Shown here: positions 14,434-23,076 of the stretch, one piece after another
Numbering within the stretch: the first letter of the stretch is position 1
How the letters are laid out: every line of letters begins with the position of its first letter
DNA from: Alistipes sp.
GTDB lineage: Bacteria; Bacteroidota; Bacteroidia; Bacteroidales; Rikenellaceae
Length of the DNA stretch: 41,621 bases
Direction: 5' to 3'
Assembly (NCBI GenBank): GCA_017465055.1
Contig: JAFTWZ010000037.1
Coordinates: forward strand, 1 to 41,621
Made by a program: the position numbers and the translations under genes
The notes under the pieces: generated by a model
What the model was told of the DNA's origin: nothing
What the model saw: only the letters and a program-made list of their open reading frames with translations
Databases searched by the model: none

Positions 14434-17418
14434 TTAAAATGGTAATCCGAGGCTAAACGAGAAGTATAGCTTGTCGCGTTTCGCTGGGCCGAGCCTAAAC
14501 TTCTGGTACAGCGAGAATGTCGCCGATATTGTCGCGGCTTGGGGCATAGAGAATAGGTTGAAGTCCACACCGAGGTCTATGCCTGCTGAGCCGATATGTC
14601 GTCGCGTACTTACTATCTCGCCCGTAGTCTGGTCGAATCTATGAGGGCTCTCGAACGATGCGTAGTCGGCACCGACGTTGAGCCTTAGACGCTTAAAGTA
14701 GATTACGCCTTGCCATCCGCCATCGGGATACCACACTGGTAGCTGGTAGTTTAATGACGAGGCCACGTAGTGGTCGTTGACGATGTCGTACGACGAGAAA
14801 CCACGAGGCAATAGACGCGTCGACTTAAACGTGAGCTGCGACAGCACAAGGTCCGACTGGAAGCCTCCGAGCGAGGTCTGGTACGAGGCCGCTACCGAGA
14901 GCGAGTGGTGCTTAGCAAAGCCTGGGGTGTATAGCTTGCCGTAGAGTACCATCAGGTGGCCGATGTTGTCGGTCGTGGGGTTAAGCGTGTAGCTCGCCGA
15001 GGCAGCTATGCCCCAGGGTGGCAGAAAGTCGCGGTGCGACTGACGCACGAAGTCCTGAAAGCTAATACCCACGGATAGCTGGTGGACACCCTCCGAATAG
15101 CCTATGGTGCGTATGTTGGTCACCTGGTAGTTGTCTATTTCGAGCTTGTCGACATTTGCGACCATACCGTTGGAGAAGTTCCACGATGTCGAGATGGCCA
15201 GTTGGCTGGTGTGGTAGCCTCGTTGTAGCAGTATTGGCAGTGTTGCGCCAGCGCCTATCGAGTAGTACTTGCCGAGCTTAACGTCGGGCGAGTAGACCAA
15301 CTCCCCCTTCTCGGCATCGTAGGCCGCAATCTTATATATCTTCTGCCTACCTCCATAGGTGCCGCGTACCCATAGGTTGACGCCTAAGCCGTAGTAGCGC
15401 AACATCCCCTTGAACACCGAGTCTTCGTTGGGATTCCACCCCCAGGTGAGGAAGCCTTCGAGCGTCGAGAGTATGTTCTGCGTCATTATCGTAGCTCCGA
15501 GGTTAAAGGCTATCGACGACTCCTCGACTATGGCATATGGGTCGTACGAGGCTGGGGCCCAACTGTGTATGTTTATGGCGTGTAGCGCGCGGCTAAACCT
15601 CTTCGGTGGGGTATCTTGTCGCACCTTGTCGGCCGTAGTGGCGGTATAGCGCACCGTGTCGAGGTTAACCACGCCCCAGGGCTTGCTCTCGGGGAGCATA
15701 ATCTTGGGTGGATGGGGCGCGTAGAGCACCTCGCGGTCGTAGCTTATGCGCTGCACAACGGGCATATATCCTCTGCGGTCGTAGCTTACGCCAGCCACCG
15801 TAGTGCTATCTATCGGTTGTGGCTGGAACGAGCCGTAGCGCGAGGTCGAGAGGCGGTACTCGCGGCCCGTGGCGAGATCGTAGGTGTGCATCTCGTCGCG
15901 TCCCGAGGCTATCGAGCCGTAGTATAGCTTGCCGCCGCCAGCCTTAAGGTCGCTGAGCGTGGTGTATGCTGGTCGCGTAACCCTCTCGAGCGAGTCGCGG
16001 CGCATACGCGCTATGTGCATACCATCATCGTCGGTGATAATCAGATAGAGTCCCTGCGTAACCTCGTCCCACGCCATACCGTGTATCTCGCTACCCTCGG
16101 GTATTGTGCTGCGGCGGTTAAGTTCCGACCTGCCGTTTACTACCACGCTATAGCGACCATCGGGCGTGTACTCCACCCACGCTATGCCGTGACCATCGGT
16201 AGGTGTGGGGTATAGAATGTTGCGGTGCTTGCGCATAGTACGAGGCTTCTGGCTGTCGATATCCATATAGCAGAGCTTCGAGTCTACCTTCTCGGCAAAG
16301 AGTGGGCTCTGGCGATACTCGGTCCACCATAAGCGTCCTGCGGAGCTTAGCTGTGGTCGCGTAGATATGCTTCCTGTGTACGCTATACGTCGCTCCTGGC
16401 CAGTGAGTGTATCTATCTCTACGAATGCTGTGGTGTTGTCGAGGTCCTCCTTGAGGTATATGAGCTTGCCGTTGCTGCTCGGTAGCGGATGTGCGTAAAT
16501 CGTGTGCGACTTAGGCTCGGCGACGGGGATTGCTCGGGTGCTCTGCGTAACCTCGGCCAGTGGCTGCCAGTGGTAATACAGCGTATGGAAGGTGTCGTAG
16601 AAGAGCTGCGACTCGGATCTTCCGTAGAGGCGCTTGAGTACCCACGATGTCGATACAAGCATATATGGACGACGCGAGGTAAGCTCCGCAACGTCGTCGC
16701 CCATAACCCTGCCAAAGCGGTTGTAGCCGTGGCGGCACATCAAGAAGCCGAGGTGGTAGTGGTTGGGGATGTAGTCCTTGTACGAGCCGCAGAACCACTT
16801 GTCCACGTTGTTAAACGTATTTGGCACGTTGCCATAGGCGCGGTAGACCATCGTAAATGAGGGTTGTAGTCCTCGTCCGAATGTCGACATCTCGGTCTCC
16901 GACATCACGGCATCGCCCTCCATCATCCACAGTGGCATAGTGAGTAGTCCTATGGTCGAGCTCTGCTGTCCGAGTACGTAGCTTAGCGCCTTGATGACGC
17001 CGCGATTGAGGTTGTTGTACTGCACGGCGTGGCGATACTCGTGGGCTATGAGCTGCTTAGTCCAGGGCATAGAGTAGCTCTCCACATCGGGTGTCGAGAG
17101 AAACTCCACGCGGCGAGGCATCCACATAACCAGGCCGTTGGAGTGGAAGTTTGAGGGGTGTACGACAAAGGGAATAGACATCTGTGGATGGCGGTAGCCG
17201 TAGTCGATATCGCTCTTTACTGCGCTGAGGTAGTGCATCATACGCGAGGCTATTACCTCTGCTGTATCGGGATATACCACGCGATAGTCATCGGCCTTCA
17301 TCTGTCGCCAGCGGTACGACGGAGGGTCGACACCCCAGCTGTAATACTGCGCAGCAAGACGCTCCGAGGATAGTAGTCCACAGAGTATAAGTGCCAATAT
17401 CATTACCACACGTCTCAT
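14434..17418 (-). CDS. Propeller/barrel envelope protein with HEYRH motif
   Basis: With the start chosen at 17418 the product has 994 residues and begins with a clean signal peptide (MRRVVMILALILCGLLSS, cleaved near LAAQ). An upstream ATG at 17457 is less likely because the promoter -7 box lies between the two. The first 200 residues contain AHEYRHAVQYNN (HExxH at about 126-130) and WMMEGDAVMSE about 40 residues later, the pattern of a gluzincin-type zinc metallopeptidase. The middle is built of short strands typical of a TolB-like beta-propeller. The last 300-350 residues look like an outer-membrane barrel and end in YFSFSLGLPF. I infer a surface-anchored or periplasmic metallopeptidase-like protein; activity is not proven. 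The PBP gene follows after 70 bp. Confidence 0.75.
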   Translation of the reverse strand: MRRVVMILALILCGLLSSERLAAQYYSWGVDPPSYRWRQMKADDYRVVYPDTAEVIASRMMHYLSAVKSDIDYGYRHPQMSIPFVVHPSNFHSNGLVMWMPRRVEFLSTPDVESYSMPWTKQLIAHEYRHAVQYNNLNRGVIKALSYVLGQQSSTIGLLTMPLWMMEGDAVMSETEMSTFGRGLQPSFTMVYRAYGNVPNTFNNVDKWFCGSYKDYIPNHYHLGFLMCRHGYNRFGRVMGDDVAELTSRRPYMLVSTSWVLKRLYGRSESQLFYDTFHTLYYHWQPLAEVTQSTRAIPVAEPKSHTIYAHPLPSSNGKLIYLKEDLDNTTAFVEIDTLTGQERRIAYTGSISTRPQLSSAGRLWWTEYRQSPLFAEKVDSKLCYMDIDSQKPRTMRKHRNILYPTPTDGHGIAWVEYTPDGRYSVVVNGRSELNRRSTIPEGSEIHGMAWDEVTQGLYLIITDDDGMHIARMRRDSLERVTRPAYTTLSDLKAGGGKLYYGSIASGRDEMHTYDLATGREYRLSTSRYGSFQPQPIDSTTVAGVSYDRRGYMPVVQRISYDREVLYAPHPPKIMLPESKPWGVVNLDTVRYTATTADKVRQDTPPKRFSRALHAINIHSWAPASYDPYAIVEESSIAFNLGATIMTQNILSTLEGFLTWGWNPNEDSVFKGMLRYYGLGVNLWVRGTYGGRQKIYKIAAYDAEKGELVYSPDVKLGKYYSIGAGATLPILLQRGYHTSQLAISTSWNFSNGMVANVDKLEIDNYQVTNIRTIGYSEGVHQLSVGISFQDFVRQSHRDFLPPWGIAASASYTLNPTTDNIGHLMVLYGKLYTPGFAKHHSLSVAASYQTSLGGFQSDLVLSQLTFKSTRLLPRGFSSYDIVNDHYVASSLNYQLPVWYPDGGWQGVIYFKRLRLNVGADYASFESPHRFDQTTGEIVSTRRHIGSAGIDLGVDFNLFSMPQAATISATFSLYQKFRLGPAKRDKLYFSFSLGLPF

Positions 17419-17444
17419 TTGCGCATATATGCAGATATAACGTG

Positions 17445-17452
17445 CAAAGATA
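17445..17452 (-). promoter_or_regulatory. -7 promoter box of the propeller/barrel gene
   Basis: The minus strand reads TATCTTTG here, 26 nt before the ATG at 17418. A TTGACA-like stretch occurs upstream but its spacing is shorter than usual. The box argues against the in-frame upstream ATG at 17457. Confidence 0.65.
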
Positions 17453-17525
17453 GGCAAAAATTGTCAATTCCGAAAGCTCGACGAGATAAATCGGCAAAAG
17501 TTACGCCATAGGCGTATGTGGAGTA

Positions 17526-19268
17526 TTACTGGCGAGGTGTGTCGAAGCGGTCGAGGAAGGCGATGAGCGAGATATCGCTATCCGTTAGGCCGAATTTCTG
17601 GCGCAGACGCGAGCGTGCCACGTTGATGCTTCCGGTGCTCTGGTGAGTGATGTTGGCAATCTCCTTGGTCGAGAGGTTGAGGTGTATGAGTGTGCACAGC
17701 TTACGTTCGTTCTTGGTGAGGTTGGGGTACTCCTTGAGTAGGTTGTCGAAGAACGTGTCGTTGGAGTTGACCAGAGTCATTTCGACTTCGGCCCAGTCGC
17801 CTCCCGAGCCAGCGCTCTGCTGCAGCTGACGTATAATGCGGCGTAGCTCGAGACGCAGCTCGCGACCATCCGATATATTGATGGCGGCGTTAAGCTCCTG
17901 GGTGAGCTTATCGATGTTGTTCTGCTCCTGGAACTGCTGCAGGCGCTGAATCTTGATGATCTCGTTCTTGTGACTTAGTTCTTGCTCGGCTTGTCTCTTG
18001 TGTAGTAGGCGGTTCTTGCGTTCGAGACGGTAGCGCGAGTAGATGAGAGCACCAATGAATATGAGCGTTACGACGCAGAATATGCAGAAGTATATGACCA
18101 TATGTCCGTGCTTCTGGCGTAGGGCGTGTGCCTCCTCGAGGCGTCGACGCTCTTCGGCAGCCTGCTCGAGCTCCATATCGTTGATTAGCCTCGATAACTC
18201 GACAATATTGCCGCTGTTGTGCTGGCGTGTGTAGGTCTCGGCAAAGGCCATAAGTGCATCGTAGGCCTCGCGGTGGCGGCCTTCGCGGTGGTAGATGTCC
18301 TGTAGTAGGAAGTAGGAGTGTACGTTCTTTGAATCAAAGTCGCCATCGCCAAGCAGCTCTATGGAGTGGCTAAGCGACTTGATAGCTTCGGTGCTATGGC
18401 CTATGCTTAACTCGTAGAATCCCTTTGCCGAGTAGTAGTATCCCTCCTCCTTGAAGTTGCCGATAAGGGGCTCGGCCTTAGCCAGATAGCGCGCTGAGGC
18501 CTCGGCATCCTCGAAGCTCAGCTCTTGGAACGTAGCGTTGAGGTATATGTTTATTAGCAGGTCATCGAAATCATATTTGTGGCATATCTCCTCGCTGCGA
18601 CTGATTATGTCGCGCACGTCGTCGGGCGATAGTGTGTAGTTGAAGCGGTTGTTCAGTGCTCGTACGGCTTGATGTGCCTGCTCGCGGCTATCCCAACTTG
18701 AGGCTACAAGTCGGTTATACTCCATCGCAAGGCTGTCGTCGTTGTGGTAGAAGTAGGTTATCTGTTCGAGGGCAAGGTATGCCTCGCGCACCGATGTTGA
18801 GTCGCCCAATGTGCGTGCCTCGCCGAGGGCTTTAATGCTGTGGCTAAAGGCGTTGTGATAGTCGCCGTTGCGCAAATATAGACGGCCAAGCAGGGCATTG
18901 GTTCGTGCTACGCAGGGACGGTTGTCGAGTCTCTCGAAGATGGCTGCCGAGCGTAGACGGTAGTTGAGCGCCTCGCTGTAGCGAAATAGCTTTGTCTCGC
19001 TGTGTTCGGCCATAAAGTCGTAGACGATTGCAGCGTCGAGGGTCATCGTCGTAGAGTCGAGATCGTCGATTATAAGCTGTGCGTATTCTAAGGCACGCTC
19101 GCGGTTTGTGGTGCGATACTCCTTGAACTTTTCGATATTGCGGTTGAGCGTAATTGAGCCTACTTGCTGAGCTTTGGCCTGCGGTATTAGTCCCTCAGTT
19201 AGCAGCAATATTATAGTGAAAATCGTGAGCCTTAGGAGACGATTTTTGTTATATTGGTTAATTCGCAT
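17526..19268 (-). CDS. TPR membrane protein with C-terminal LuxR-type HTH
   Basis: The 580-residue protein has a signal-anchor or signal peptide (LLRLTIFTIILLLTEGLIPQ, then AKAQ). Helical TPR-like repeats cover about residues 50-370. One membrane helix (389-411, MVIYFCIFCVVTLIFIGALI) leads into a cytoplasmic coiled coil rich in Gln, Arg and Glu (415-480). The C-terminal domain (515-575) is a LuxR/GerE-type helix-turn-helix: LTKNERKLCTLIHLNLSTKE, then IANITHQSTGSINVARSRLR. This TPR-TM-coiled-coil-HTH layout is known in Bacteroidota and implies a periplasmic sensor fused directly to a DNA-binding output, without a kinase. It is divergent from the three-lipoprotein operon starting at 19424, a candidate target. 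A TACATTTG box (complement at 19299-19306) lies about 31 bp before its start. Confidence 0.85.
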   Translation of the reverse strand: MRINQYNKNRLLRLTIFTIILLLTEGLIPQAKAQQVGSITLNRNIEKFKEYRTTNRERALEYAQLIIDDLDSTTMTLDAAIVYDFMAEHSETKLFRYSEALNYRLRSAAIFERLDNRPCVARTNALLGRLYLRNGDYHNAFSHSIKALGEARTLGDSTSVREAYLALEQITYFYHNDDSLAMEYNRLVASSWDSREQAHQAVRALNNRFNYTLSPDDVRDIISRSEEICHKYDFDDLLINIYLNATFQELSFEDAEASARYLAKAEPLIGNFKEEGYYYSAKGFYELSIGHSTEAIKSLSHSIELLGDGDFDSKNVHSYFLLQDIYHREGRHREAYDALMAFAETYTRQHNSGNIVELSRLINDMELEQAAEERRRLEEAHALRQKHGHMVIYFCIFCVVTLIFIGALIYSRYRLERKNRLLHKRQAEQELSHKNEIIKIQRLQQFQEQNNIDKLTQELNAAINISDGRELRLELRRIIRQLQQSAGSGGDWAEVEMTLVNSNDTFFDNLLKEYPNLTKNERKLCTLIHLNLSTKEIANITHQSTGSINVARSRLRQKFGLTDSDISLIAFLDRFDTPRQ

Positions 19269-19372
19269 ATTATCAGGAGTTTAATTTAAAATGTTATACA
19301 AATGTAATATATTTTTTTTGAAATGTTATAATAAAATAACAGAAATTTTTACCCAATTCTCCACTCCTTCGC

Positions 19373-19380
19373 TTAATTTT
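19373..19380 (+). promoter_or_regulatory. Probable -7 box of the lipoprotein operon
   Basis: TAATTTTG fits TAnnTTTG and lies 43 nt before the ATG at 19424. No convincing TTG is present 18-20 nt upstream, which may indicate dependence on an activator; the divergent TPR/LuxR regulator is the obvious candidate. Confidence 0.45.
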
Positions 19381-19423
19381 GTGTAACGAAAGCAGCAAAA
19401 CGAATTAAACCTAATAAACTACT

Positions 19424-20779
19424 ATGAAAAAAGCACTTCTCTTTTTGGTCTCTTTAGTCGCGTTGGCAGCTTGTGAGACTGAGCCTTCAAACAGTGGCAA
19501 CCAGCCCACACCCCCACCTCCAGCGCCCGAGACACAGGCGATAGAGATTAAGGTTGACGATAGTAAGTTGACAGCCTACCAAGTAGTATATAGCATATAT
19601 CCCGACGATAAGGAGGCATACTACTACTGCGATGTGATGTCTAAGGCGCGCTGGGAGTCGGCCGACCTTAAGACCATAAAGGCCGAGTTCGATGAGTCGT
19701 TGCGTAACTTTGCCAATATGACCGGTGCAACGTACGAGGAGGTCTTGGAGCAGATGCTCTTCAAGGGCGACACGGTAGACTTTCTGAGTAATGCGGGATA
19801 TCGTGCCGATACGGAGTTCGTAATATTCGCCTTCTACTGGGATGGCGCCGAGGATGAGTTCTCCTTCGCAGAGTTTACGACACCTGCGCACGTAGACTCT
19901 AAGGAGAGCGTAGCTATCTCGTTCGAGAGTTGCGACCCTTACGCTATGAGCGTAAAGTGCGCGCCTACCAGTGGCGTTGCGGAGTACTACTACCACTTCG
20001 CCGAGAGTGCGAAGGTCGATGCTATGCTCGAGCAGCTTGAGGATGAGAATGCCTTCCTCTCGTACCACGCGATGAACGTAGGCGTGAAGTACGCTGGTGA
20101 GCAGACCATCGAGCAGAAGGGTCTTAAGCCCGAGACCGAATATACGGCCATCGTAATGCTTATTGACGATAAGGGTAACCGCGCACAGATATCCGCTACG
20201 CAGGCTACACCGGCCGTAGAGCATAGCCAGCGCGTAGAGTCTGAATTGTTTGAGTCGCTTCTCGGCGAGTGGTCGGGCGTGCAGACTCTATTTGATGGTT
20301 ATAACGAGCCAGCCGAGTCGACCTTCTCGGTGACTATCGCTCAGAGCGTCGAGGATTACGACTACGACTACCGCTCGAACAATCAGCTTGTGGCTTTGGT
20401 CGATGGCTGGAATAACATTGCCTACTATGGCATTCAGGCCCTTATAGATGAGGGCGTTGAGAATCCCGAGGAGAAGTTTGGCCCTAAGTGGGTATTGGAT
20501 ATTGCCGATGGCGACGTGGTTACTATCGACGGCCAGGCTCGCCACTCGGTCATCGGGTGGATGTTCTACGGCAACTGCTTTATGGTGAGTACTAACGCCG
20601 ATACGAAGGTTGTCGACGTTACTACAACGCTAAACGTAGCGGTGTCCGGCGATGGCAACACCTTGACTATCTCCTCGCCCGTGGCAGGCTGCTTCCCTGC
20701 GCTTGCCTACGACTTTACGGGCTTTGGCTGGATGGCTAACTTCTACGGTATGTCGGATATCGTACTAACACGCAAATAA
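19424..20779 (+). CDS. Surface lipoprotein with Ig/FN3-like modules (1 of 3)
   Basis: This 451-residue protein has a lipoprotein signal peptide (MKKALLFLVSLVALAAC, lipid Cys 17). The following Glu residues fit the Bacteroidota export signal for surface lipoproteins. A Pro-rich linker (NQPTPPPPAPET) precedes two beta-sandwich modules. The first has the pattern YQVVYSIYPDDKEAYYYCDV, then a long helical insert, then TEFVIFAFYWDG; the second has YYYHFAESAKVDAMLEQL and GLKPETEYTAIVMLIDD. Related modules occur in the third gene of the operon. The C-terminal 175 residues form a separate beta-rich domain starting LLGEWSGVQTLFDGY, lipocalin-like in outline. No catalytic motif is seen and the ligand is unknown. 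It is followed after 24 bp by the next lipoprotein gene. Confidence 0.82.
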   Translation: MKKALLFLVSLVALAACETEPSNSGNQPTPPPPAPETQAIEIKVDDSKLTAYQVVYSIYPDDKEAYYYCDVMSKARWESADLKTIKAEFDESLRNFANMTGATYEEVLEQMLFKGDTVDFLSNAGYRADTEFVIFAFYWDGAEDEFSFAEFTTPAHVDSKESVAISFESCDPYAMSVKCAPTSGVAEYYYHFAESAKVDAMLEQLEDENAFLSYHAMNVGVKYAGEQTIEQKGLKPETEYTAIVMLIDDKGNRAQISATQATPAVEHSQRVESELFESLLGEWSGVQTLFDGYNEPAESTFSVTIAQSVEDYDYDYRSNNQLVALVDGWNNIAYYGIQALIDEGVENPEEKFGPKWVLDIADGDVVTIDGQARHSVIGWMFYGNCFMVSTNADTKVVDVTTTLNVAVSGDGNTLTISSPVAGCFPALAYDFTGFGWMANFYGMSDIVLTRK

Positions 20780-20803
20780 TCGATAATCTAAAACTATAAG
20801 ACT

Positions 20804-23032
20804 ATGAAAAAGTATGCATTTCTACTATTGTCGGCCCTCGCACTCGGTTTCGTGGGCTGTACAGAGGAGCCTAAAGAGGAGGTTAAGCCCGAGGCTACTC
20901 CAACGATTGCCCTTGAGAAGGGACTCGAAGATGTCGATACGGTGAGCTTCACTATTGCAACTACGAACGCTACCGAGGCGCGCTATATGGTGCTTGCCGA
21001 TGCCGATGAGGCTCCCGCGCTCGAGGCGATTATGGCCGAGGGCGTAGCCGTCGAGCTCGACACTGAGGGCAGGGCCGAGGTTACGGCCGAGGGTCTTGAG
21101 GCTGAGACAAGCTATAAGGTTGTTGCTGCGGCAAAGAACCGAACTAAGCTCGCTGGCTCTAACACTCTTTACGTCACCACTAAGGCTCAGGCAGAGGTGC
21201 AGCTCGAGGTTGAGATTGTGCAGGTTACACACGAGACGATGAACTTCCGTGTCAACTCGGCCAATGCCGAGAAGATAGCATACCTTGTGCTCTACGCTTC
21301 AAAGGAGACTCCCGAGGCTTCGTACGTGATGCTCAATGGCGAGCAGATAGAGCCAGGATCTAAGGAGTCTGTCGAGGTTACAGGCCTCGAGAACTCTAAG
21401 GAGTATCAGCTTGTGGTTGTTGCCGAGGGTGCTGGGCAGAGGGTTATGGCCGAGCCTGAGAAGTTTACAACTAAGGACGACCCTAAGAATCTTATCGAGC
21501 ACAACTACACACGTGCTCGTGGTACAAAGTATGGCTCAAGCTACTTTATGATGTTCTCGTACGAAGATGCCAACGAGCAGGATAACTTTGCCTATAACGA
21601 TAAGACCCTCTCGCTCGATATCTATGGCGATCCAGAGAAGGATTACCTCCCTGCTGGTACTTATGAGGTTAAGGAGACTACCGACCCTGGCTATGTAAGT
21701 TCATATCGCTACTCAACCTATGGCTACGACAATGGTGTGCAGCTCGCGAGTGGTCGCGTGATTGTCGCTATCGACGACCAGACTAAGGCCTACTCGTTCG
21801 ATATCGACCTTATGCTTAAGGATGGCCGTCATCTGGTGGCTACCTATAACGGCGATGTGGACAATATGCCAGTTATCGACATAGTAACGGTAAACACTAC
21901 CTTTACCGAGGCCTCTGCAACATCCGAGGATGGGGTAAACTGGACATTAAACCTTAAGGACGACGCAGGCAACGCCGCTAAGTTTGACATAGTAAACGCA
22001 TTTAAGGCAGACTATATCGTAAATAACTCATACACTATCAGCACCTCGGCCGAGGAGTTTTCGACACGCGCTACGGAGGCCGGTCAATTCGATGGCCAGA
22101 CATCGACCTTTACCGTTGCTGGTCACGAGGCTGTGCAGTTCCTCTCGGGTACGCTCCACGTAGATATCGACTGGGATAACCAGAAATATATGCTCTCGTT
22201 CTACGGTACGTTGCCCGACAACTACGTTGTTGAGGCCGAGTACGAGGGTGCTATCTCGGGCATCTCGCTTGCTCCAAAGGAGGAGATTATCGAGGCGGTG
22301 TTAGATACGGCTACCGCTCGTTCGTTTGAGAATAATACAAACTGGTATATTACGTTAACGCAGAGTGTGGATGGCACAGAGAAGTATCGTCTTGTGCTCG
22401 ATGCCTTCTGCCCAGCGTCGGAGTACCTGTTGGCAGGCCTCTACTCTACTAAGGGTGTTGAGGAGGGTCGTAGCCTCAATGTCGACGGCACATCGTTGCG
22501 CGTAGCTGGCGAGGGTCAGTACGCACCATCGGAGGCGCGTGCTAACGTAAATATCGATATGTCGGCCAAGACATACACGTTCGACATCTCTTTCAAGATT
22601 GACGATGGCCGCATATTTAAGTTCTCTTACACTGGCAAGGTCGACGGTATGGAGATTACCGAGACTGAGGATGTCGAGGGCGATATCAACTGGACAACGT
22701 TCAAGGCTCGAAATTGGTACTCGGATAACTGGGAGTTCACCATTGCTGATGCTGATGGCAAATACACGCTGGCATTTGATATGCGTACGGGCGATAGCTC
22801 GATAAACTACATCCCATCGGGCGCGTACACTCTCGGCACATCGGGTCAGTATATCGACGAATACTACAGTACGTTCAATGACTCGAAGAGTAGCTACAAG
22901 GCTGTGGCGCTTAATCTTACCTATCACGAGGATACTAAGACCTACGACGTGGAGTTCGACGCAACGCTTACCGATGGCCGTCAGTTCAAGGGCTCGTATT
23001 CGGGTGCTGTTGAGGGCACGCCAGCCGAGTAG
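20804..23032 (+). CDS. Surface lipoprotein with four repeated beta modules (2 of 3)
   Basis: The 742-residue product has a lipoprotein signal (MKKYAFLLLSALALGFVGC, Cys 19) followed by TEEPKEE. Two FN3/Ig-like domains cover about residues 30-130 and 130-230; each ends in a strand with the form LEAETSYKVVAAAK or LENSKEYQLVVVAE. Then come four diverged copies of a module of about 125 residues. Each has a strand like YLPAGTYEV or YIPSGAYTL in the middle. Three end with a DGR motif followed by an aromatic strand (DGRHLVATYNGDV, DGRIFKFSYTGKV, DGRQFKGSYSGAV); the second copy has lost DGR (VEAEYEGAI). Composition is Glu/Asp-rich. No enzymatic motif is visible. It is co-transcribed with its neighbours (24 and 44 bp gaps). 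Confidence 0.82.
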   Translation: MKKYAFLLLSALALGFVGCTEEPKEEVKPEATPTIALEKGLEDVDTVSFTIATTNATEARYMVLADADEAPALEAIMAEGVAVELDTEGRAEVTAEGLEAETSYKVVAAAKNRTKLAGSNTLYVTTKAQAEVQLEVEIVQVTHETMNFRVNSANAEKIAYLVLYASKETPEASYVMLNGEQIEPGSKESVEVTGLENSKEYQLVVVAEGAGQRVMAEPEKFTTKDDPKNLIEHNYTRARGTKYGSSYFMMFSYEDANEQDNFAYNDKTLSLDIYGDPEKDYLPAGTYEVKETTDPGYVSSYRYSTYGYDNGVQLASGRVIVAIDDQTKAYSFDIDLMLKDGRHLVATYNGDVDNMPVIDIVTVNTTFTEASATSEDGVNWTLNLKDDAGNAAKFDIVNAFKADYIVNNSYTISTSAEEFSTRATEAGQFDGQTSTFTVAGHEAVQFLSGTLHVDIDWDNQKYMLSFYGTLPDNYVVEAEYEGAISGISLAPKEEIIEAVLDTATARSFENNTNWYITLTQSVDGTEKYRLVLDAFCPASEYLLAGLYSTKGVEEGRSLNVDGTSLRVAGEGQYAPSEARANVNIDMSAKTYTFDISFKIDDGRIFKFSYTGKVDGMEITETEDVEGDINWTTFKARNWYSDNWEFTIADADGKYTLAFDMRTGDSSINYIPSGAYTLGTSGQYIDEYYSTFNDSKSSYKAVALNLTYHEDTKTYDVEFDATLTDGRQFKGSYSGAVEGTPAE

Positions 23033-23076
23033 TTATATGGCAGTATATCGTGTAACAACTTTAGAGACACAGTGTT

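Noticed and set aside
11094-14445. Long plus-strand ORFs opposite asd and the PBP gene
   Set aside because: They lie entirely antisense to genes with clear catalytic motifs, have Arg/Ser/His-rich or biased composition and no start signals; they are frame shadows in a region of moderate GC.
17419-17457. Upstream ATG of the propeller/barrel gene
   Set aside because: The promoter -7 box TATCTTTG lies between this ATG and the second one, and the second one begins directly with a signal peptide.
19487-20224. 245-codon minus-strand ORF inside the first lipoprotein gene
   Set aside because: It is antisense to a lipoprotein with a clear signal peptide and operon context, with no recognisable domain or promoter.
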